From contig DJVB01000045.1 in assembly GCA_002440745.1 (NCBI GenBank), forward strand, positions 1 through 24,285: a stretch of 24,285 nucleotides of DNA, in the 5' to 3' direction. Numbering within the stretch: the stretch's first letter is position 1; every line of letters starts with the position of its first letter. The DNA is from Bacteroidales bacterium UBA6267. GTDB taxonomy: Bacteria > Bacteroidota > Bacteroidia > Bacteroidales > UBA1556. Below are positions 6,317 through 18,700 of the stretch, one piece after another. The position numbers and the translations under genes were made by a program. The notes under the pieces were generated by a model, which saw only the letters and a list, made by a program, of their open reading frames with translations, did not search any database and was not told the DNA's origin.

Positions 6317-9034
6317 TTATTTCAAGTTAGCCTGAGCAGCAGCTAAGCGTGCAATTGGCACCCGGAAAGGAGAACAGGAAACGTAATCCATGCCAACTTT
6401 TCCACAGAACTCAACTGAAGAAGGCTCGCCACCATGCTCACCGCAGATACCCACTTTCAAGTCGGGACGTGCAGCGCGACCGTTTTTAGTTCCCATTTCG
6501 ACCAACTGGCCAACGCCGGCTTGATCTAAAATTTGGAACGGATCGTTTTTCAAAATGCCCTTTTCGATATAAATCGGTAAGAATTTACCGGCATCGTCAC
6601 GGCTATAACCGAAGGTCATTTGAGTAAGGTCGTTTGTACCGAAAGAGAAGAACTCGGCATGTTTGGCAATGCTTGGAGCCATAAGAGCTGCGCGAGGAAT
6701 TTCGATCATAGTTCCAACTAAATAATCGACTTTGATACCCTTTTCTGCGAAGACTTGCTCGGCAGTTTCGCGGATAATTTGCTCTTGCATCACAAACTCC
6801 TCAACGGTTCCAATCAAAGGAATCATGATTTCGGGTTTTGGATTTTTGCCTTCAGCTTTCAAATCGCAAGCAGCTTCAATGATGGCGCGGGCCTGCATTT
6901 CGGTGATTTCGGGGTAGGTGTTTCCAAGGCGGCAACCGCGATGACCAAGCATTGGGTTAATCTCATGAAGCGATTCCACTTTTGCTTTTACTAAGGCAAC
7001 ATCAACGCCCAATTTTTCGGCCATTTCGGCTTGAGTAGCATCGTCGTTTGGTGTGAACTCATGCAAAGGTGGGTCGAGAAGACGAATCGTTACGCCGTAT
7101 CCATCCATAGCATCTAAAATACCGTAGAAATCTTCGCGTTGGATTGGAAGTAATTTGGCCAAAGCTTTTTTCCTGCCTTCCAAATTCTCGGCTAAGATCA
7201 TTTCGCGGATAGCCCAAATGCGGTCGCCTTCGAAAAACATGTGCTCGGTACGGCAAAGTCCAATACCTTTTGCGCCAAATTCGCGAGCAGTGCGGGCATC
7301 GTGAGGGGTGTCGGCATTGGTGCGAACATACATTTTGGTATGTTTATCGGCAATGGCCATCAATTTACCAAAATCGCCATCAAGACTTGGAGTGATGGTT
7401 GCTACTTTTCCATCGTAAACAATACCGGTAGAACCGTCGAGAGAGATATAATCGCCTTGCTTAAATACCTGACCATTAACGGTTAAGCTTGTGTGAGAAA
7501 CTGAGATACCGGCGGCTGATGAAACGCAACATTTTCCCATACCACGAGCTACAACGGCAGCGTGAGAAGTCATTCCACCACGCTCGGTGAGAATGCCTTG
7601 AGCGGCATACATACCTTTCAAATCTTCAGGAGAGGTTTCTCTTCTTACCAAGATAACTTTTTCGCCTTTGGCAGCCCATTCTTCAGCATCGGAAGCGGTG
7701 AAAACGATTTTTCCGGTAGCAGCTCCGGGAGAAGCAGGCAAACCTTTAGATAAAACCTTCGCACTTGCGATGGCCGATTTCTCGAAAACAGGGTGAAGAA
7801 GCTCATCCAATTTGTTGGGATCTTGACGGAGTAAGGCTGTTTTTTCATCAATCATACCTTGCTCATTCATTTCCACAGCCATGCGAACCATAGCTGCACC
7901 GGTGCGTTTTCCTACGCGAGTTTGAAGCATCCAAAGTTTACCATCTTGAATGGTGAACTCCATGTCTTGCATATCTTTATAGTGGTTTTCAAGTTTTTGC
8001 TGAACAGCATTTAAATCAGCATAAACTTCGGGCATTGCCTCTTCTAAGGAAGGGAATTTAGCGAGGCGTTCTTCTTCCGAAATACCGGCACGTTCGGCCC
8101 AGCGGCGCGAGCCTTCGATGGTGATTTCTTGAGGAGTGCGAACACCCGAAACTACATCTTCGCCTTGAGCATTAATGAGATATTCGCCATTGAACATATC
8201 TTCGCCGGTAGCTGCATCACGTGAGAAGCAAACGCCTGTGGCAGAGTTATTTCCCATATTTCCATACACCATTGCCTGAACGTTTACGGCAGTTCCCCAC
8301 TCGTTTGGAATTTTTTCCATTTTGCGGTAGAGGATAGCTCTTTCGGTATTCCATGAATCGAAAACGGCACAAACAGCGCCCCAAAGTTGTTCCCAAGGAT
8401 CGTTCGGAAAATCTTGTCCGGCTTTGTTTCTGACCACAGCTTTAAATTCTTCAACGATACCTTTGAGGTCGTCTGCTGTGAAATCGGTATCTGAGGCATA
8501 ACCGTTGGCATGTTTCACTTTGTCGAGTACAAGCTCAAAAGGGTCGTGCTCACCTTCTTCGGCAGCAACACCCATCACCACATCGCCATACATTTGAATA
8601 AAGCGGCGGTATGAATCGTAGGCAAATTTTTCGTTACCGGATTGTTCGGCTACAATTTTCACGGTATCGTCGTTCATGCCGAGGTTTAAGATGGTGTTCA
8701 TCATACCGGGCATGGAGGCTCTTGCACCGGAGCGCACCGAAAGAAGAAGCGGAAAAGCTTCGCCTTTGGAGCCGAATTTTGCGTTCATAATTTTTTCAGT
8801 TTCCACAATAGCGGCTTCCACATCGGTTTTCAACAGAGCAACCACAGCGTCTTTGCCAAGCTCATTATACTCGGTACAAACTTCGGTTGTGATGGTGAAA
8901 CCTGCCGGAACAGGAACGCCAATTAAGTTCATTTCGGCAAGATTGGCACCTTTACCGCCCAACAAATTTTTCATGTCGGCTCTACCTTCGGCCTTTCCGT
9001 CGCCGAATCTATACACTCTTTTACGATTTTCCAT
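6317..9034 (-). CDS. ppdK: pyruvate phosphate dikinase
   Basis: A full-length 905-residue enzyme that interconverts pyruvate, ATP and Pi with phosphoenolpyruvate, AMP and PPi. Domains in order: N-terminal ATP-grasp (KNLLGGKGANLAEM at 22-35; RSGARASMPGMM at 101-112), phosphohistidine swivel domain with GGMTSHAAVVARG (catalytic His 491; the family's regulatory Thr is 489), and the C-terminal PEP/pyruvate TIM barrel with GICGEHGGEPSS (catalytic Cys 864) and SPFRVPIARLAAAQ at the end. All key residues are present. It is monocistronic: a 3' hairpin terminator and a long 5' gap bound it. In anaerobic or fermentative Bacteroidota it often works in PPi-linked glycolysis; that use here is inference. 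Confidence 0.98.
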   Translation of the reverse strand: MENRKRVYRFGDGKAEGRADMKNLLGGKGANLAEMNLIGVPVPAGFTITTEVCTEYNELGKDAVVALLKTDVEAAIVETEKIMNAKFGSKGEAFPLLLSVRSGARASMPGMMNTILNLGMNDDTVKIVAEQSGNEKFAYDSYRRFIQMYGDVVMGVAAEEGEHDPFELVLDKVKHANGYASDTDFTADDLKGIVEEFKAVVRNKAGQDFPNDPWEQLWGAVCAVFDSWNTERAILYRKMEKIPNEWGTAVNVQAMVYGNMGNNSATGVCFSRDAATGEDMFNGEYLINAQGEDVVSGVRTPQEITIEGSRRWAERAGISEEERLAKFPSLEEAMPEVYADLNAVQQKLENHYKDMQDMEFTIQDGKLWMLQTRVGKRTGAAMVRMAVEMNEQGMIDEKTALLRQDPNKLDELLHPVFEKSAIASAKVLSKGLPASPGAATGKIVFTASDAEEWAAKGEKVILVRRETSPEDLKGMYAAQGILTERGGMTSHAAVVARGMGKCCVSSAAGISVSHTSLTVNGQVFKQGDYISLDGSTGIVYDGKVATITPSLDGDFGKLMAIADKHTKMYVRTNADTPHDARTAREFGAKGIGLCRTEHMFFEGDRIWAIREMILAENLEGRKKALAKLLPIQREDFYGILDAMDGYGVTIRLLDPPLHEFTPNDDATQAEMAEKLGVDVALVKAKVESLHEINPMLGHRGCRLGNTYPEITEMQARAIIEAACDLKAEGKNPKPEIMIPLIGTVEEFVMQEQIIRETAEQVFAEKGIKVDYLVGTMIEIPRAALMAPSIAKHAEFFSFGTNDLTQMTFGYSRDDAGKFLPIYIEKGILKNDPFQILDQAGVGQLVEMGTKNGRAARPDLKVGICGEHGGEPSSVEFCGKVGMDYVSCSPFRVPIARLAAAQANLK

Positions 9035-9280
9035 AGTTTATAATATTTTCAAAATTGATGAATCTTTCAAAAGGGCGACAAATATACAAATAATCAATAT
9101 TCGACTTATTAAGAATATATTAAACTGATAGCCTCAAAAACATTTTTCATTCCAGCAAATCGTAAATCATTGATAATCTATTAATTATAGAATAAAACGC
9201 ATATACATTATATAAAAATCCAAATATTCCTTATAAAACAGAATGTTATCTAGGAATATTTAGGATTCCATTTTTTTTAT
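9035..9280. other. intergenic region upstream of ppdK
   Basis: A/T-rich sequence with no supported gene. It holds the candidate ppdK -7 box (9079-9086) and a 9-bp inverted repeat, AAATATTCC (9222-9230) against GGAATATTT (9253-9261), separated by 22 nt. The repeat abuts the palindromic element that follows. Confidence 0.5.
9079..9086 (-). promoter_or_regulatory. candidate -7 box of ppdK
   Basis: On the minus strand TATATTTG matches TAnnTTTG, 45 nt before the ATG. No TTG lies at the usual spacing upstream, so confidence is limited. Confidence 0.4.
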
Positions 9281-9496
9281 CATTGTTGTACGATAAAAAC
9301 GTCCAAAATAAGTTGAAACACTCGCTATATCAAGTCCCTACGGGACTTTTAGGATTTCTATGATTATTTTATTCTCTACCAATATTAAGCCCTTAACAGG
9401 GCTGTCCCGTTAGGGACAAGATATTGGTAGAAAGGATATTACAGCATGTAACAATGTCCCGTAGGGACTAAATATAATTTTTATCGGACAACATTG
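9281..9496. repeat. 216-bp palindromic MITE-like intergenic element
   Basis: The ends form 19-bp terminal inverted repeats that match at 17 positions (9281-9299 against 9478-9496; core GTTGTnCGATAAAAA). Inside are further paired arms: CTACCAATAT (9376-9385) against ATATTGGTAG (9421-9430), and AGTCCCTACGGGACT-type palindromes at 9332-9348 and 9455-9470. Two small hairpins stand in the centre (AGCCCT-TAAC-AGGGCT, 9388-9403; TGTCCC-GTTA-GGGACA, 9403-9418). There is no ORF. GTCCCGTAGGGAC-type palindromes recur between genes in several Bacteroidota as I recall them. No clear target-site duplication was seen. Confidence 0.75.
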
Positions 9497-9601
9497 TTTT
9501 TAATAAATTTATCAAAGAATATTTCAGCTGACTATATTTAAGCTCACAAGATTACTCGTTTTTTTCCTTTATTTTTTTATTACAGTAAAACCAAAAATAT
9601 T

Positions 9602-9609
9602 TACATTTG
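9602..9609 (+). promoter_or_regulatory. candidate -7 box for the SBBP-RHS operon
   Basis: TACATTTG matches TAnnTTTG, 22 nt before the ATG at 9632. The -33 region is only T-rich, without a clear TTG at the right spacing. This would drive both the SBBP-repeat gene and the RHS gene. Confidence 0.42.
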
Positions 9610-9631
9610 CCATAATAAATAATCCTGTGTT

Positions 9632-12600
9632 ATGAGGTACATCAAGTTCATATTACTCTTCCTATTAACTAAATCGTTAATAGGCAGCGATTTAGAGATG
9701 TTTAATACTAAGTCGATAGGTATAGGTTTTATCGAGAACAAAGGACAAATAGTGGATCAAAATCAGCGTCCCAATTCCAAGGTATTGTATTTAGCTCCTG
9801 TAGCCGGCATGAATATTTTGCTACATAAAGAAGGTTTCAGCTATGATACTCACCGAAAAAGCTATAAGACGGACATAGCATATAATGAAAATGGGGAAGA
9901 GCAGATTGAAGAAAAAATGATTCTAAAAACCCATCGAGTGGATGTTCATTTTGAGGGGATAAATCCGAATTTTAAAATTCTATATGAGGAGCCTCTAACT
10001 GCTCATTTAAACTATTACGGACATTTTAAAACCAAAGAGATAACTCATGTAAAACAGTATAGTAAAGTAATTTACAAAGATATCTATCCAAAGATTGATT
10101 TGGAGTTTTTGATTATAAATGGTGTTTTCAAATACAATTTCATCTTATATGAGGGTGCCAATATTGAAGATATTATATGGGAATATCGGGGAGCAAAAGC
10201 AACGCTTTCAAACTTAAAAATCCAATTGCATTTGCAGGATGAAATTCTTGAAGAGCGTATCCCACTTAGTTATATAGTTGAAAATGGGGAACATAAAAAA
10301 GCTGATGTCCACTATAGACTCATAGGACATAACCGCTTCGGTTTTTCGAGCAATCCTAACTTCATCGGATATAGAGTGATTGACCCCATGCCGGATCTTT
10401 TATGGGGCACCTATTATGGAGGTAATGGAAAGACCGAAGGCGTTGCAATCGATAGCGATAAGTTTAATCGAATATATACAGCCGGAAGTACCTTTGCAAC
10501 CAATAATATAGCTACCTCCGGTTCGTTTCAACAAACGATAAACGTCTTGGTAACAGGATTTTTTGGTAAGTTCACTAAAAACGGCCAACTGATTTATGGC
10601 ACCTACTACCCTATAGGGGCCTTTTTTAGTTTGATTATAGATAGAAATAATAATGTGGTTGTGAGTGGAGAATCGCATATTGATTCAATGGCAACTGCAG
10701 GTTCTTTTCAACCGCAACATTTAGGAGGCTTGACCGATTTTCATATTGCCAAATTCGACTCGCTTGGTAACAGATTGTGGGCAACTTATTATGGAACCTA
10801 TATTAGTGAATCAGGGGGTGCCATGGCTTTAGACAGTAATAATAATATCATCATAGCCTTTAAACCCGGAACAGACACTAATTATTTAGCCACTCCCGGC
10901 ACATGGCAAAAAGGAGGAATTCAAACATATCTAAACGGGTATCGAAGCGTAATTGCTAAATTTGATTCTTATGGAAATCGACTTTGGGGAACATATATTA
11001 GGGGAAATAACAGTATTAATGTGCTAACATTAGCAACTGCTGCCAACGATGTCATTTATGCCGGAGGTTATACCTGGTCAACGGATAGCATTGGCTCACC
11101 CGGGACTTTCAAGCCCGCACCTTCTAATCAAGTAATAAATTCCTGCGGCTTTATTATGAAGTTTAGTAGCCAGGGGCAACGAATTTGGGGAACCTATTAT
11201 CAATCTACAAATGTTTATGAAACTACCGATCAATCAAAAATAAGGACAATTGTTAGTGATAAAAACGGGTATATCTATTTTGGAGGCGAAACTTTATCCA
11301 CTTACAATTTCACTACTTCCGGAGCTTATCAAGCGAATAATGCCGGAGGCACGGATTTGTTTTTAGCCAAATTTCATCCAAACGGCAACCGCATTTGGGG
11401 CACCTATTATGGCGGAGTCAATGATGATAATTTCTTCAATTTAACAATAGACCATCAGGAAAACTTATATATCTGTGGAGGCTCCTATAGCACCGGTTTG
11501 GCAACCTCGGGGGCCTATATAACTTATTGCCCCACAACAGGAAGAAATATTATCACCAAGTTTTCACCCGTTGGGCAGCGTATTTGGACCACTTATCTTG
11601 AGGCAGGCGTTCGCGATATTGAGATTGATGAATTTGGAAAAATATTAGTAACCGGATTTGTACTGGCAACAGATTCCATTGCAACCCTTGGCACCTATCA
11701 ATCCTCGCATCCTCTATCGGGTGCGGACAGAAGTTCCTTTATTTGTCGTTTTTCCGATTGTCAACTTTCTACGGCTCCCATCATTCTAAGCACCTCTATG
11801 TCGGCCTGCCCGGGTCAAGCAGCCAGCATATCGTTCAGCGGGCAATTGAATCAGGCCGCACAATGGGGTTTATTTGCCAACGGTCAATTAATCAATACGA
11901 CTACAGGCAGTAGCTTTACAGTATTTCCTATTGACACTACAACTTATTATATCAAAGGCATAGGAGGATGTGTAGCCAAGACCGATTCGACAGGAGTAAC
12001 GATAAACACTAAGCCGATTCCGAAAATATTTGCAGGCAACGACACCACTATTTGCACAGGAAGCGCTATTTTGCTTTCGGCAACAGGAAATGCCAACACG
12101 TATCAATGGAATATAGGTATTCCCAACGGAAGTCCATTTATAGTTAATTCGAATACGATGCTTATAGCTACAGGCATTGGAGCAAACGGATGCACAAATA
12201 AGGACACCATGATGGTAGAGGTGCTCCCTATAACACAGCCAACATATATAAACGGATTTCATGAAATATGTATCGATGATGCCCCTCGGCCTCTTTACGG
12301 AGGAATACCGGCGGGAGGATACTATACCGGCCCGGGAGTTACTGGGGGGATATTTTATCCCGATTCGGTCGGAATTGGCACCTATAATTTAACCTATACC
12401 TATACCAATAGTTACGGATGTTCGGCAACAGATACCGATACCCTTAAAGTGGACCCCTGCACCGGAATTTGGTCTCACTCTAAGAATAATGCCTCCTTAA
12501 AGGTATATCCCAATCCTGCTCAAGATTTTGTAACATTTGAATTATGTAACCAAAACACTGAAGAACTCAAATTATTAATTTTCAATAGTATAGGAGAAAA

Positions 12601-12730
12601 GATTTTTGAAAAAGAATTACTATTTAACACTATGTATTTAGATATAACTAACTATCCATCAGGTTGTTATTTATTTACCATTTATTTAAAGAATGATTTA
12701 TTATTTAAAGGTCAAATCACTAAAAATTAA
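9632..12730 (+). CDS. SBBP-repeat surface protein with T9SS sorting domain
   Basis: A 1032-residue exported protein with an N-terminal signal peptide (about residues 1-19). Next is a domain starting FIENKGQIVDQNQ, typical of Bacteroidota SBBP proteins (about 28-240). Seven repeats of roughly 61-69 residues follow, each marked by a (L/I)WGTYYGG-like motif (near residues 257, 321, 382, 450, 518, 588, 650), so a seven-bladed beta-propeller is likely. Ig/PKD-like segments cover about 720-945, with Cys pairs and TTYYIKGIGGC. The C-terminus (about 955-1032, beginning LKVYPNPAQDF) is a type A type IX secretion sorting domain that directs outer-membrane crossing. Its stop lies 6 nt before the RHS gene, so the two are co-transcribed. 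Function unknown; adhesion or a partner role for the RHS protein is possible. Confidence 0.88.
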   Translation: MRYIKFILLFLLTKSLIGSDLEMFNTKSIGIGFIENKGQIVDQNQRPNSKVLYLAPVAGMNILLHKEGFSYDTHRKSYKTDIAYNENGEEQIEEKMILKTHRVDVHFEGINPNFKILYEEPLTAHLNYYGHFKTKEITHVKQYSKVIYKDIYPKIDLEFLIINGVFKYNFILYEGANIEDIIWEYRGAKATLSNLKIQLHLQDEILEERIPLSYIVENGEHKKADVHYRLIGHNRFGFSSNPNFIGYRVIDPMPDLLWGTYYGGNGKTEGVAIDSDKFNRIYTAGSTFATNNIATSGSFQQTINVLVTGFFGKFTKNGQLIYGTYYPIGAFFSLIIDRNNNVVVSGESHIDSMATAGSFQPQHLGGLTDFHIAKFDSLGNRLWATYYGTYISESGGAMALDSNNNIIIAFKPGTDTNYLATPGTWQKGGIQTYLNGYRSVIAKFDSYGNRLWGTYIRGNNSINVLTLATAANDVIYAGGYTWSTDSIGSPGTFKPAPSNQVINSCGFIMKFSSQGQRIWGTYYQSTNVYETTDQSKIRTIVSDKNGYIYFGGETLSTYNFTTSGAYQANNAGGTDLFLAKFHPNGNRIWGTYYGGVNDDNFFNLTIDHQENLYICGGSYSTGLATSGAYITYCPTTGRNIITKFSPVGQRIWTTYLEAGVRDIEIDEFGKILVTGFVLATDSIATLGTYQSSHPLSGADRSSFICRFSDCQLSTAPIILSTSMSACPGQAASISFSGQLNQAAQWGLFANGQLINTTTGSSFTVFPIDTTTYYIKGIGGCVAKTDSTGVTINTKPIPKIFAGNDTTICTGSAILLSATGNANTYQWNIGIPNGSPFIVNSNTMLIATGIGANGCTNKDTMMVEVLPITQPTYINGFHEICIDDAPRPLYGGIPAGGYYTGPGVTGGIFYPDSVGIGTYNLTYTYTNSYGCSATDTDTLKVDPCTGIWSHSKNNASLKVYPNPAQDFVTFELCNQNTEELKLLIFNSIGEKIFEKELLFNTMYLDITNYPSGCYLFTIYLKNDLLFKGQITKN

Positions 12731-12736
12731 AAAAAC

Positions 12737-15700
12737 ATGAAGACTTTGAAAAAATTACCGATTTTAATTATGTTCTGTTTTACTGCTTTTTCGTTAATTG
12801 CGCAAACCCAAAATATTGTACCTCAAGCAGGTATAAATGGTGGGCCAACTAATGGAGATAATGGAGTTGTAGGAAATCTGGAAGGAGTGCATTCTATAAG
12901 TCCTTCAGGAGCTATGGTATATACCTTGCCAATAATCACACCTGAAGGAGCCGGAGGATTAAAACCAAATTTATCCATAGTATATAATAGTCAGGCCGGA
13001 AACGGACTGCTTGGAATTGGTTGGAATTTAGTTGGTTTATCCTCCATTCAAAGAGTTGGCAGAAATTTGTTTAGTGATGGGGAAATTGCTCAAATTGAGT
13101 TTTCCGTAGATGATCGTTTTGTAATAGATGGGCAACGGCTGATAGCTATAAATGGAACCTATGGTGCAAATGGAACTATTTATGCAACTGAAACTGAAAC
13201 TTACTCAAAAATAACCAGTTATGGCGCAACTACCAACGGGCCTGAGAAATTTATTGTACAAACAAAGGATGGACTGACTATCGAATATGGAAACACATCC
13301 GACTCCCGTATTGAAGCTGTAACAGGCTCACCAAACAGTATTGTAACTCAATGGTTGATAAATAAAATATCTAATAAAGAAGGGTATTGTATTGATTTTA
13401 TTTACGATGAATGTATGTTAACCGGTGAGGTACGAATATTTTCAATTAATTACTCATCTCACCCCACTTTTCAGGTACAATATTCAAATCAGTATTCTAT
13501 TATTTTTGGGTATCAAGCTGCAAGAACGGATAATTCGAGAAAATATTTAAATGGGGCACTCTTTGAATCAAACTCTTTACTAACCAGCATATCAATTAAT
13601 TATTACGAAGACATCAAGTATCTTTATTCCTTTTCCTACCAGAGTGGTAGTTATGGCCCCGAATATTCCTATTTAAAAGAAATTAAACTATCGGCCTCCG
13701 AGTTTAAATTTAACAACTCAACTGGATATTATGAGGCAATAAAGGGTGTTAATGGTATTATTTTTCAACATTTCAACCCAATAGAAATTAGTTGGACAGA
13801 TGAAGGCACCTGTAGTTTTGGAACATCAATTTGCAGTTCAGGAGATTTTTGTTATTCTGATGGATACACAAGTGGTGCAGCAAGGTATATTGGCGATTTT
13901 AATGGAGATGGGAAAAGCGATATACTTGGGACCATTGCAAATGGACAACAAATTCTTTTGGGATATTATTCTTTTTGGGATTTTAATATTAATGTATCTC
14001 TATCAACAGGCAACGGCTTCGGACAATCTTCAAAGTGGTCAAGTTATAAAGAGATATATGAATATTTTGAGGATATGTATTTACCCTATCACATTTATAT
14101 GATTAGTCCTGACTTAAAAGTTGGAGATGTTAACGGAGATGGATTAGATGATATTGTTATATTTTCTTATAATCAAACAATATTTCTTAAATCAACTGGA
14201 ACCGGTTTTATCATCAGCGATTATTTTGCAGATTTTGCAGATCATGATTGTTATCTTACGGCATCATACGATTGGTTAAGATATCTATCTGATATAAATG
14301 GTGACGGACGAGCAGATATAATTGGTTTTGGAGAAAGTGGAGTTAATGTAAAACTTTCACAGGGCAATACATTTGGGAATACACAAACTTGGACAACAGC
14401 CTTCTCAAATTCATCAGGATGGAATAATAATCAATATATTAGAACCATTGGTGATGTAAATGGAGACGGAATGGCCGATCTTATTGGATTTGGATATCAG
14501 GCGGTTTATACATATTTATCTAACGGAATAAACGCTTTTGTAAGTGGTTTTTCCGTGTCTGGATTTACAATTAATCCCGATGGTTGGTCAGTTGAAAAGC
14601 ATCCTCGTTATATAGTTGATGTTAATGGAGATGGTAATGATGATATTGTAGGTTTTAGTGAGGATAATGTATTAGTTTCATTATCTACTGGGGTAAGTTT
14701 CCTACAACCACAAGTTTGGTCGAACTATTTTGGATACAATGATGGTGATGGCTACAATGAGTATAATGCAGGTAATGGAAATTTGTCGAATGATCCGGCT
14801 GACCCTCCCATAGCAGCTCGTATGATGGCTGATGTGAATGGAGATGGAATGGCCGATATAGTTGCCTTTGCGAAAGACTATGTTAAAGTAGCTTTATCAA
14901 CTGGCGCTTATTCTGCTCCGGGTAATGGATTTGGGGCAAAACAATATTGGCATACCGGTTATTGTTATAATGCGATATGGGATGATTTCAAAAAATATCC
15001 AAGAATGACTGGGGATTTCAATGGTGATGGACGATCTGATATTATTGGTTTTGGGAACACTCAATTTTGTGTCGCGTATTCTAATAAAGAAATTTCAAAG
15101 GTTTCAGGAGTTAAGAACAGCTATGATGTGCAACAAACTTTTGAGTATGGCCTAATTACTGAGAATAACTGTTATACAAAAGGAGCTTCAAGTAGTTATC
15201 CTATTCTAACACTTCAAAAACCCCTCTATGTTTTACATAAACATATTAATCCTTTAGATGGATACACAACAATATATAACTATTCAAGAGCTTTAGTACA
15301 TTTAAAGGGAAAAGGGTTTTTGGGTTTTGAAAAAATAGAAACGAGCCTTAATACAGGAGGGATTACTCATCCTCGCGGTACAACTGAGCAAGCATTAAAT
15401 ACTGATTTCTTTGTTCTTTATCCCAATCGAGTAAAAACATTCAACAATAAAGGCTTGGTTTCTGAAACACAATATTCCACTATATTTGAAGACCTTGCTC
15501 CAACAAATAGTTCTTACATTCATTATAGGATTTACAACGATAAAATTTTAACTATTGAGAATCACTATGAGATAAGTCAAAGTAATGGATTTAAAAGAAG
15601 CATTCTCAACACCTATTCTTATGATTCGTATGGAAATATCCTACAAAGTGGAGAATACATTTCAGGAGTACTTAAAACACTGAACGATCCTATAAATTCT

Positions 15701-18700
15701 TTCGATTATAGTACTGAAACCTCCACTTCCTACATTACAAATCTATCTTCTTGGCTTTTAGGGCTTCCAAGTCAAATAATTGTGACTAAAAAGAGTCCGG
15801 GTAATGCAAACGATGTCCAAAAAACAAATTACACTTATCATTCAACATCAGGATATGAGCATCGTTTGAAAACTGTAACACAAACTCCTAATAATAATCT
15901 ATCTTTTGTCAAAAGCACTAATTTCGAGTATGATATTTTAGGAAATGTTAGGGAACAAACTATTTCTTCAAATGGATTACCTGACAGAGTAACAGAATTT
16001 GTTTTTGATTTAAATCATCCAAACATGGGCAGATTTTTGACAAAAACCATTCAAGACCCTAATGGTTTAAATTTTGAATCTAACAACACTTATGAGCCGG
16101 TAGGCGGTGTGATATTAACATCTACAGATGTTAATGGCTTAACCACAACTTTTAATTATGATAATTTTTACAGATTATTTCAAACAGACTATCCAGAAGG
16201 AACTTCGGAAATGAGTGTATTAAGATGGGTTGGCTATGAAGAGCCTCCTACCAATGACGAACCTGAAGGCTCATTGTTCTATACTTGGAGTTCATCCTCA
16301 GGTAATGCTCCCGAATGGGAATATTATAATCAATTTCAACTTCCTCTGAGGCAAGTATCCTACTCCTTTAATGGAAATAAAGTGTTCAACGATTTTACTT
16401 ATCATAATAATGGAAGACCGAGAGGTGTTTATGATCCCTACTTTAAAGGAGGAAATCCTCAAAACGAAACATACAAAACAGAAGTAGATTATATTACTAC
16501 ATCACAAGGAAACTCAATTAATTATTTAGATTTTGAATACAACGGCTTTCAGATACAGTCTAAATACTACGAAAACTATTATAATACAACCCCATATAAA
16601 ACTACTTCTAAAACATATAATATTGTTAATCAATTAGTTTCCGCAGAGGATAATGGAGGCACAATAAACTATAGGTATAATTCAAACGGTAGTTTAAAAT
16701 CAGTTGAATATAACGGAAATATAACTCAATTTAACTATGATGCTGCTGGAAACAAAATTAGCATCAATGACCCAAATGCGGGAATAACAAGTTATGCATA
16801 TAATGCATATAACGAAATGGTTTCGATGACAGACCCAAGAGCTTTTGTTACTAATTATAATTATGATCAAATAGGTCGACTAACTGAAATGATTCATATT
16901 CAAGCTAATGAGGTAATTCAATACCAATATGATAATGCAACAAATTCTTCAGGTAACTTGACAACTAAAGGGTTAATGTCTAATGTAGTTTTAACAAATT
17001 CAAGTACCGGATGGACACATTCAAGAGTGTTTATCTATGATGCGTATAATAGAGTTCATAGAAAAATTGAAAACTATGATGGAAAAAGCTTCGATTATGG
17101 ATATTGGTATAATAGCGATGGAAAAATTGAAAGTTATGAATATCCTAATGGATTACATATTGGCTATCAGTATAATACTCTTGGATATTTAAACTCAATC
17201 TACGAAATAAACCAGAAAACTGAGTTTTGGAGACGAATAAACTCTAACTCTTATAATCAATCCACTATATTTACTATAGGGGGAGCCATTCCTGTTTATT
17301 ATGATTATAATTCCTTTGGAATATTGAATAGAATATCGGCAGGGTCTGATAATAATCCAATACAAGATTTGGAATATAGTTTTAATATTGAAAAATCACA
17401 ACTAACCAATAGAGTAGATCATATTTATAATATGGGAGAAACCTTCCAATATGATAACCTAAATCGTTTAGTCTCCTACAGAATCACCGATGATTTATTA
17501 AACCCTTTATCAACACCTATTTCTTTAGTTTATAGTCAGGATGGAAATATTAATGAGAAAAGTGATGTAGGAATATATAATTACCAAACGAGCAGGCCAA
17601 ACGCAGTTTCCAGCATAACAAATCCTGTAACTATCCCAAGTGAACAGGAACAAATTACAACCTATAATCATTTTAATAAGATATCCTATATTAATCATGT
17701 TTATGAAGAAAAGGAATTGAGTTTTTGGTATAATATGGATAATCAAAGATCGAAAACAGAATTTGTTATTTCCGGCGTAATTAACAAAACAAAATACTAT
17801 CAAGGAGATTACGAACAAGAAGTTATGGGGCAGATTGTGCGACATTTAAATTATATTTATTCACCGGATGGATTGGTAGCTATTGTGGATCAATTAGGTT
17901 CTAATCCGCGAGAGGATTACTTTGTTTTGAAAGACCATTTAAACTCAATCTATGCGCTGATTAACAAAAATGGAGACTATGTAAGTTTCAACGGGTTAGA
18001 GCAAATTTATAGCTTTGATCCATGGGGCAAAAGAAGAGATTATAAAAACTGGTCACAACCCGTATCCACCGCCGAATTTCTTATTGACCGCGGCTATACC
18101 GGCCATGAGATGTTGGATGAGTTTGATTTAATCAATATGAATGGAAGACTCTATGACCCCGTCATCGCCCGCTTCTTCTCTCCCGACCCATTTGTGCAAG
18201 CCCCCGACTTCTCCCAAAACTACAACCGCTATAGCTATGTGATAAATAACCCGTTGGTTTATACCGATCCGAGTGGGGAGTTTATTGGGAGTATTTACAC
18301 CGCAATATGGGATTTTGGAACAACAATATTCACAAAAGGAGGTTTGGAATTTTGGAACTGGAGGAGTGATTATGTACAAAACGCTTGGCGTGATTTTGAC
18401 CCAAGTGGCAGTTGGAGTAAAACCAATAAAGCGTGGAGAATAGATGTAGGATTATTGAAAACTGACCCGAATAGAACAGTTGTAGGTAGAGGATTACAAT
18501 TTGCATCAAGATTTTTATGGGAACTGCCTCAAACCTTATTAGGTAATATGGTATCACACGCACGTAATATCACTGGTTTTGTTGATAATGTGAGTTACTA
18601 CGGTGGTGCAACTTTGGTTAATAATGACGACCCAAGTGACCCAGGTTGGTTGGGATTTAGTTTAGGTTCATATATAAATTCTAAAAATATGGAGGCTGAC

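Noticed and set aside
9281..9496. Palindromic element as the rho-independent terminator of a gene
   Set aside because: No gene points into it closely from either side; ppdK and the SBBP gene both diverge from this gap, and the structure is far larger than a terminator.
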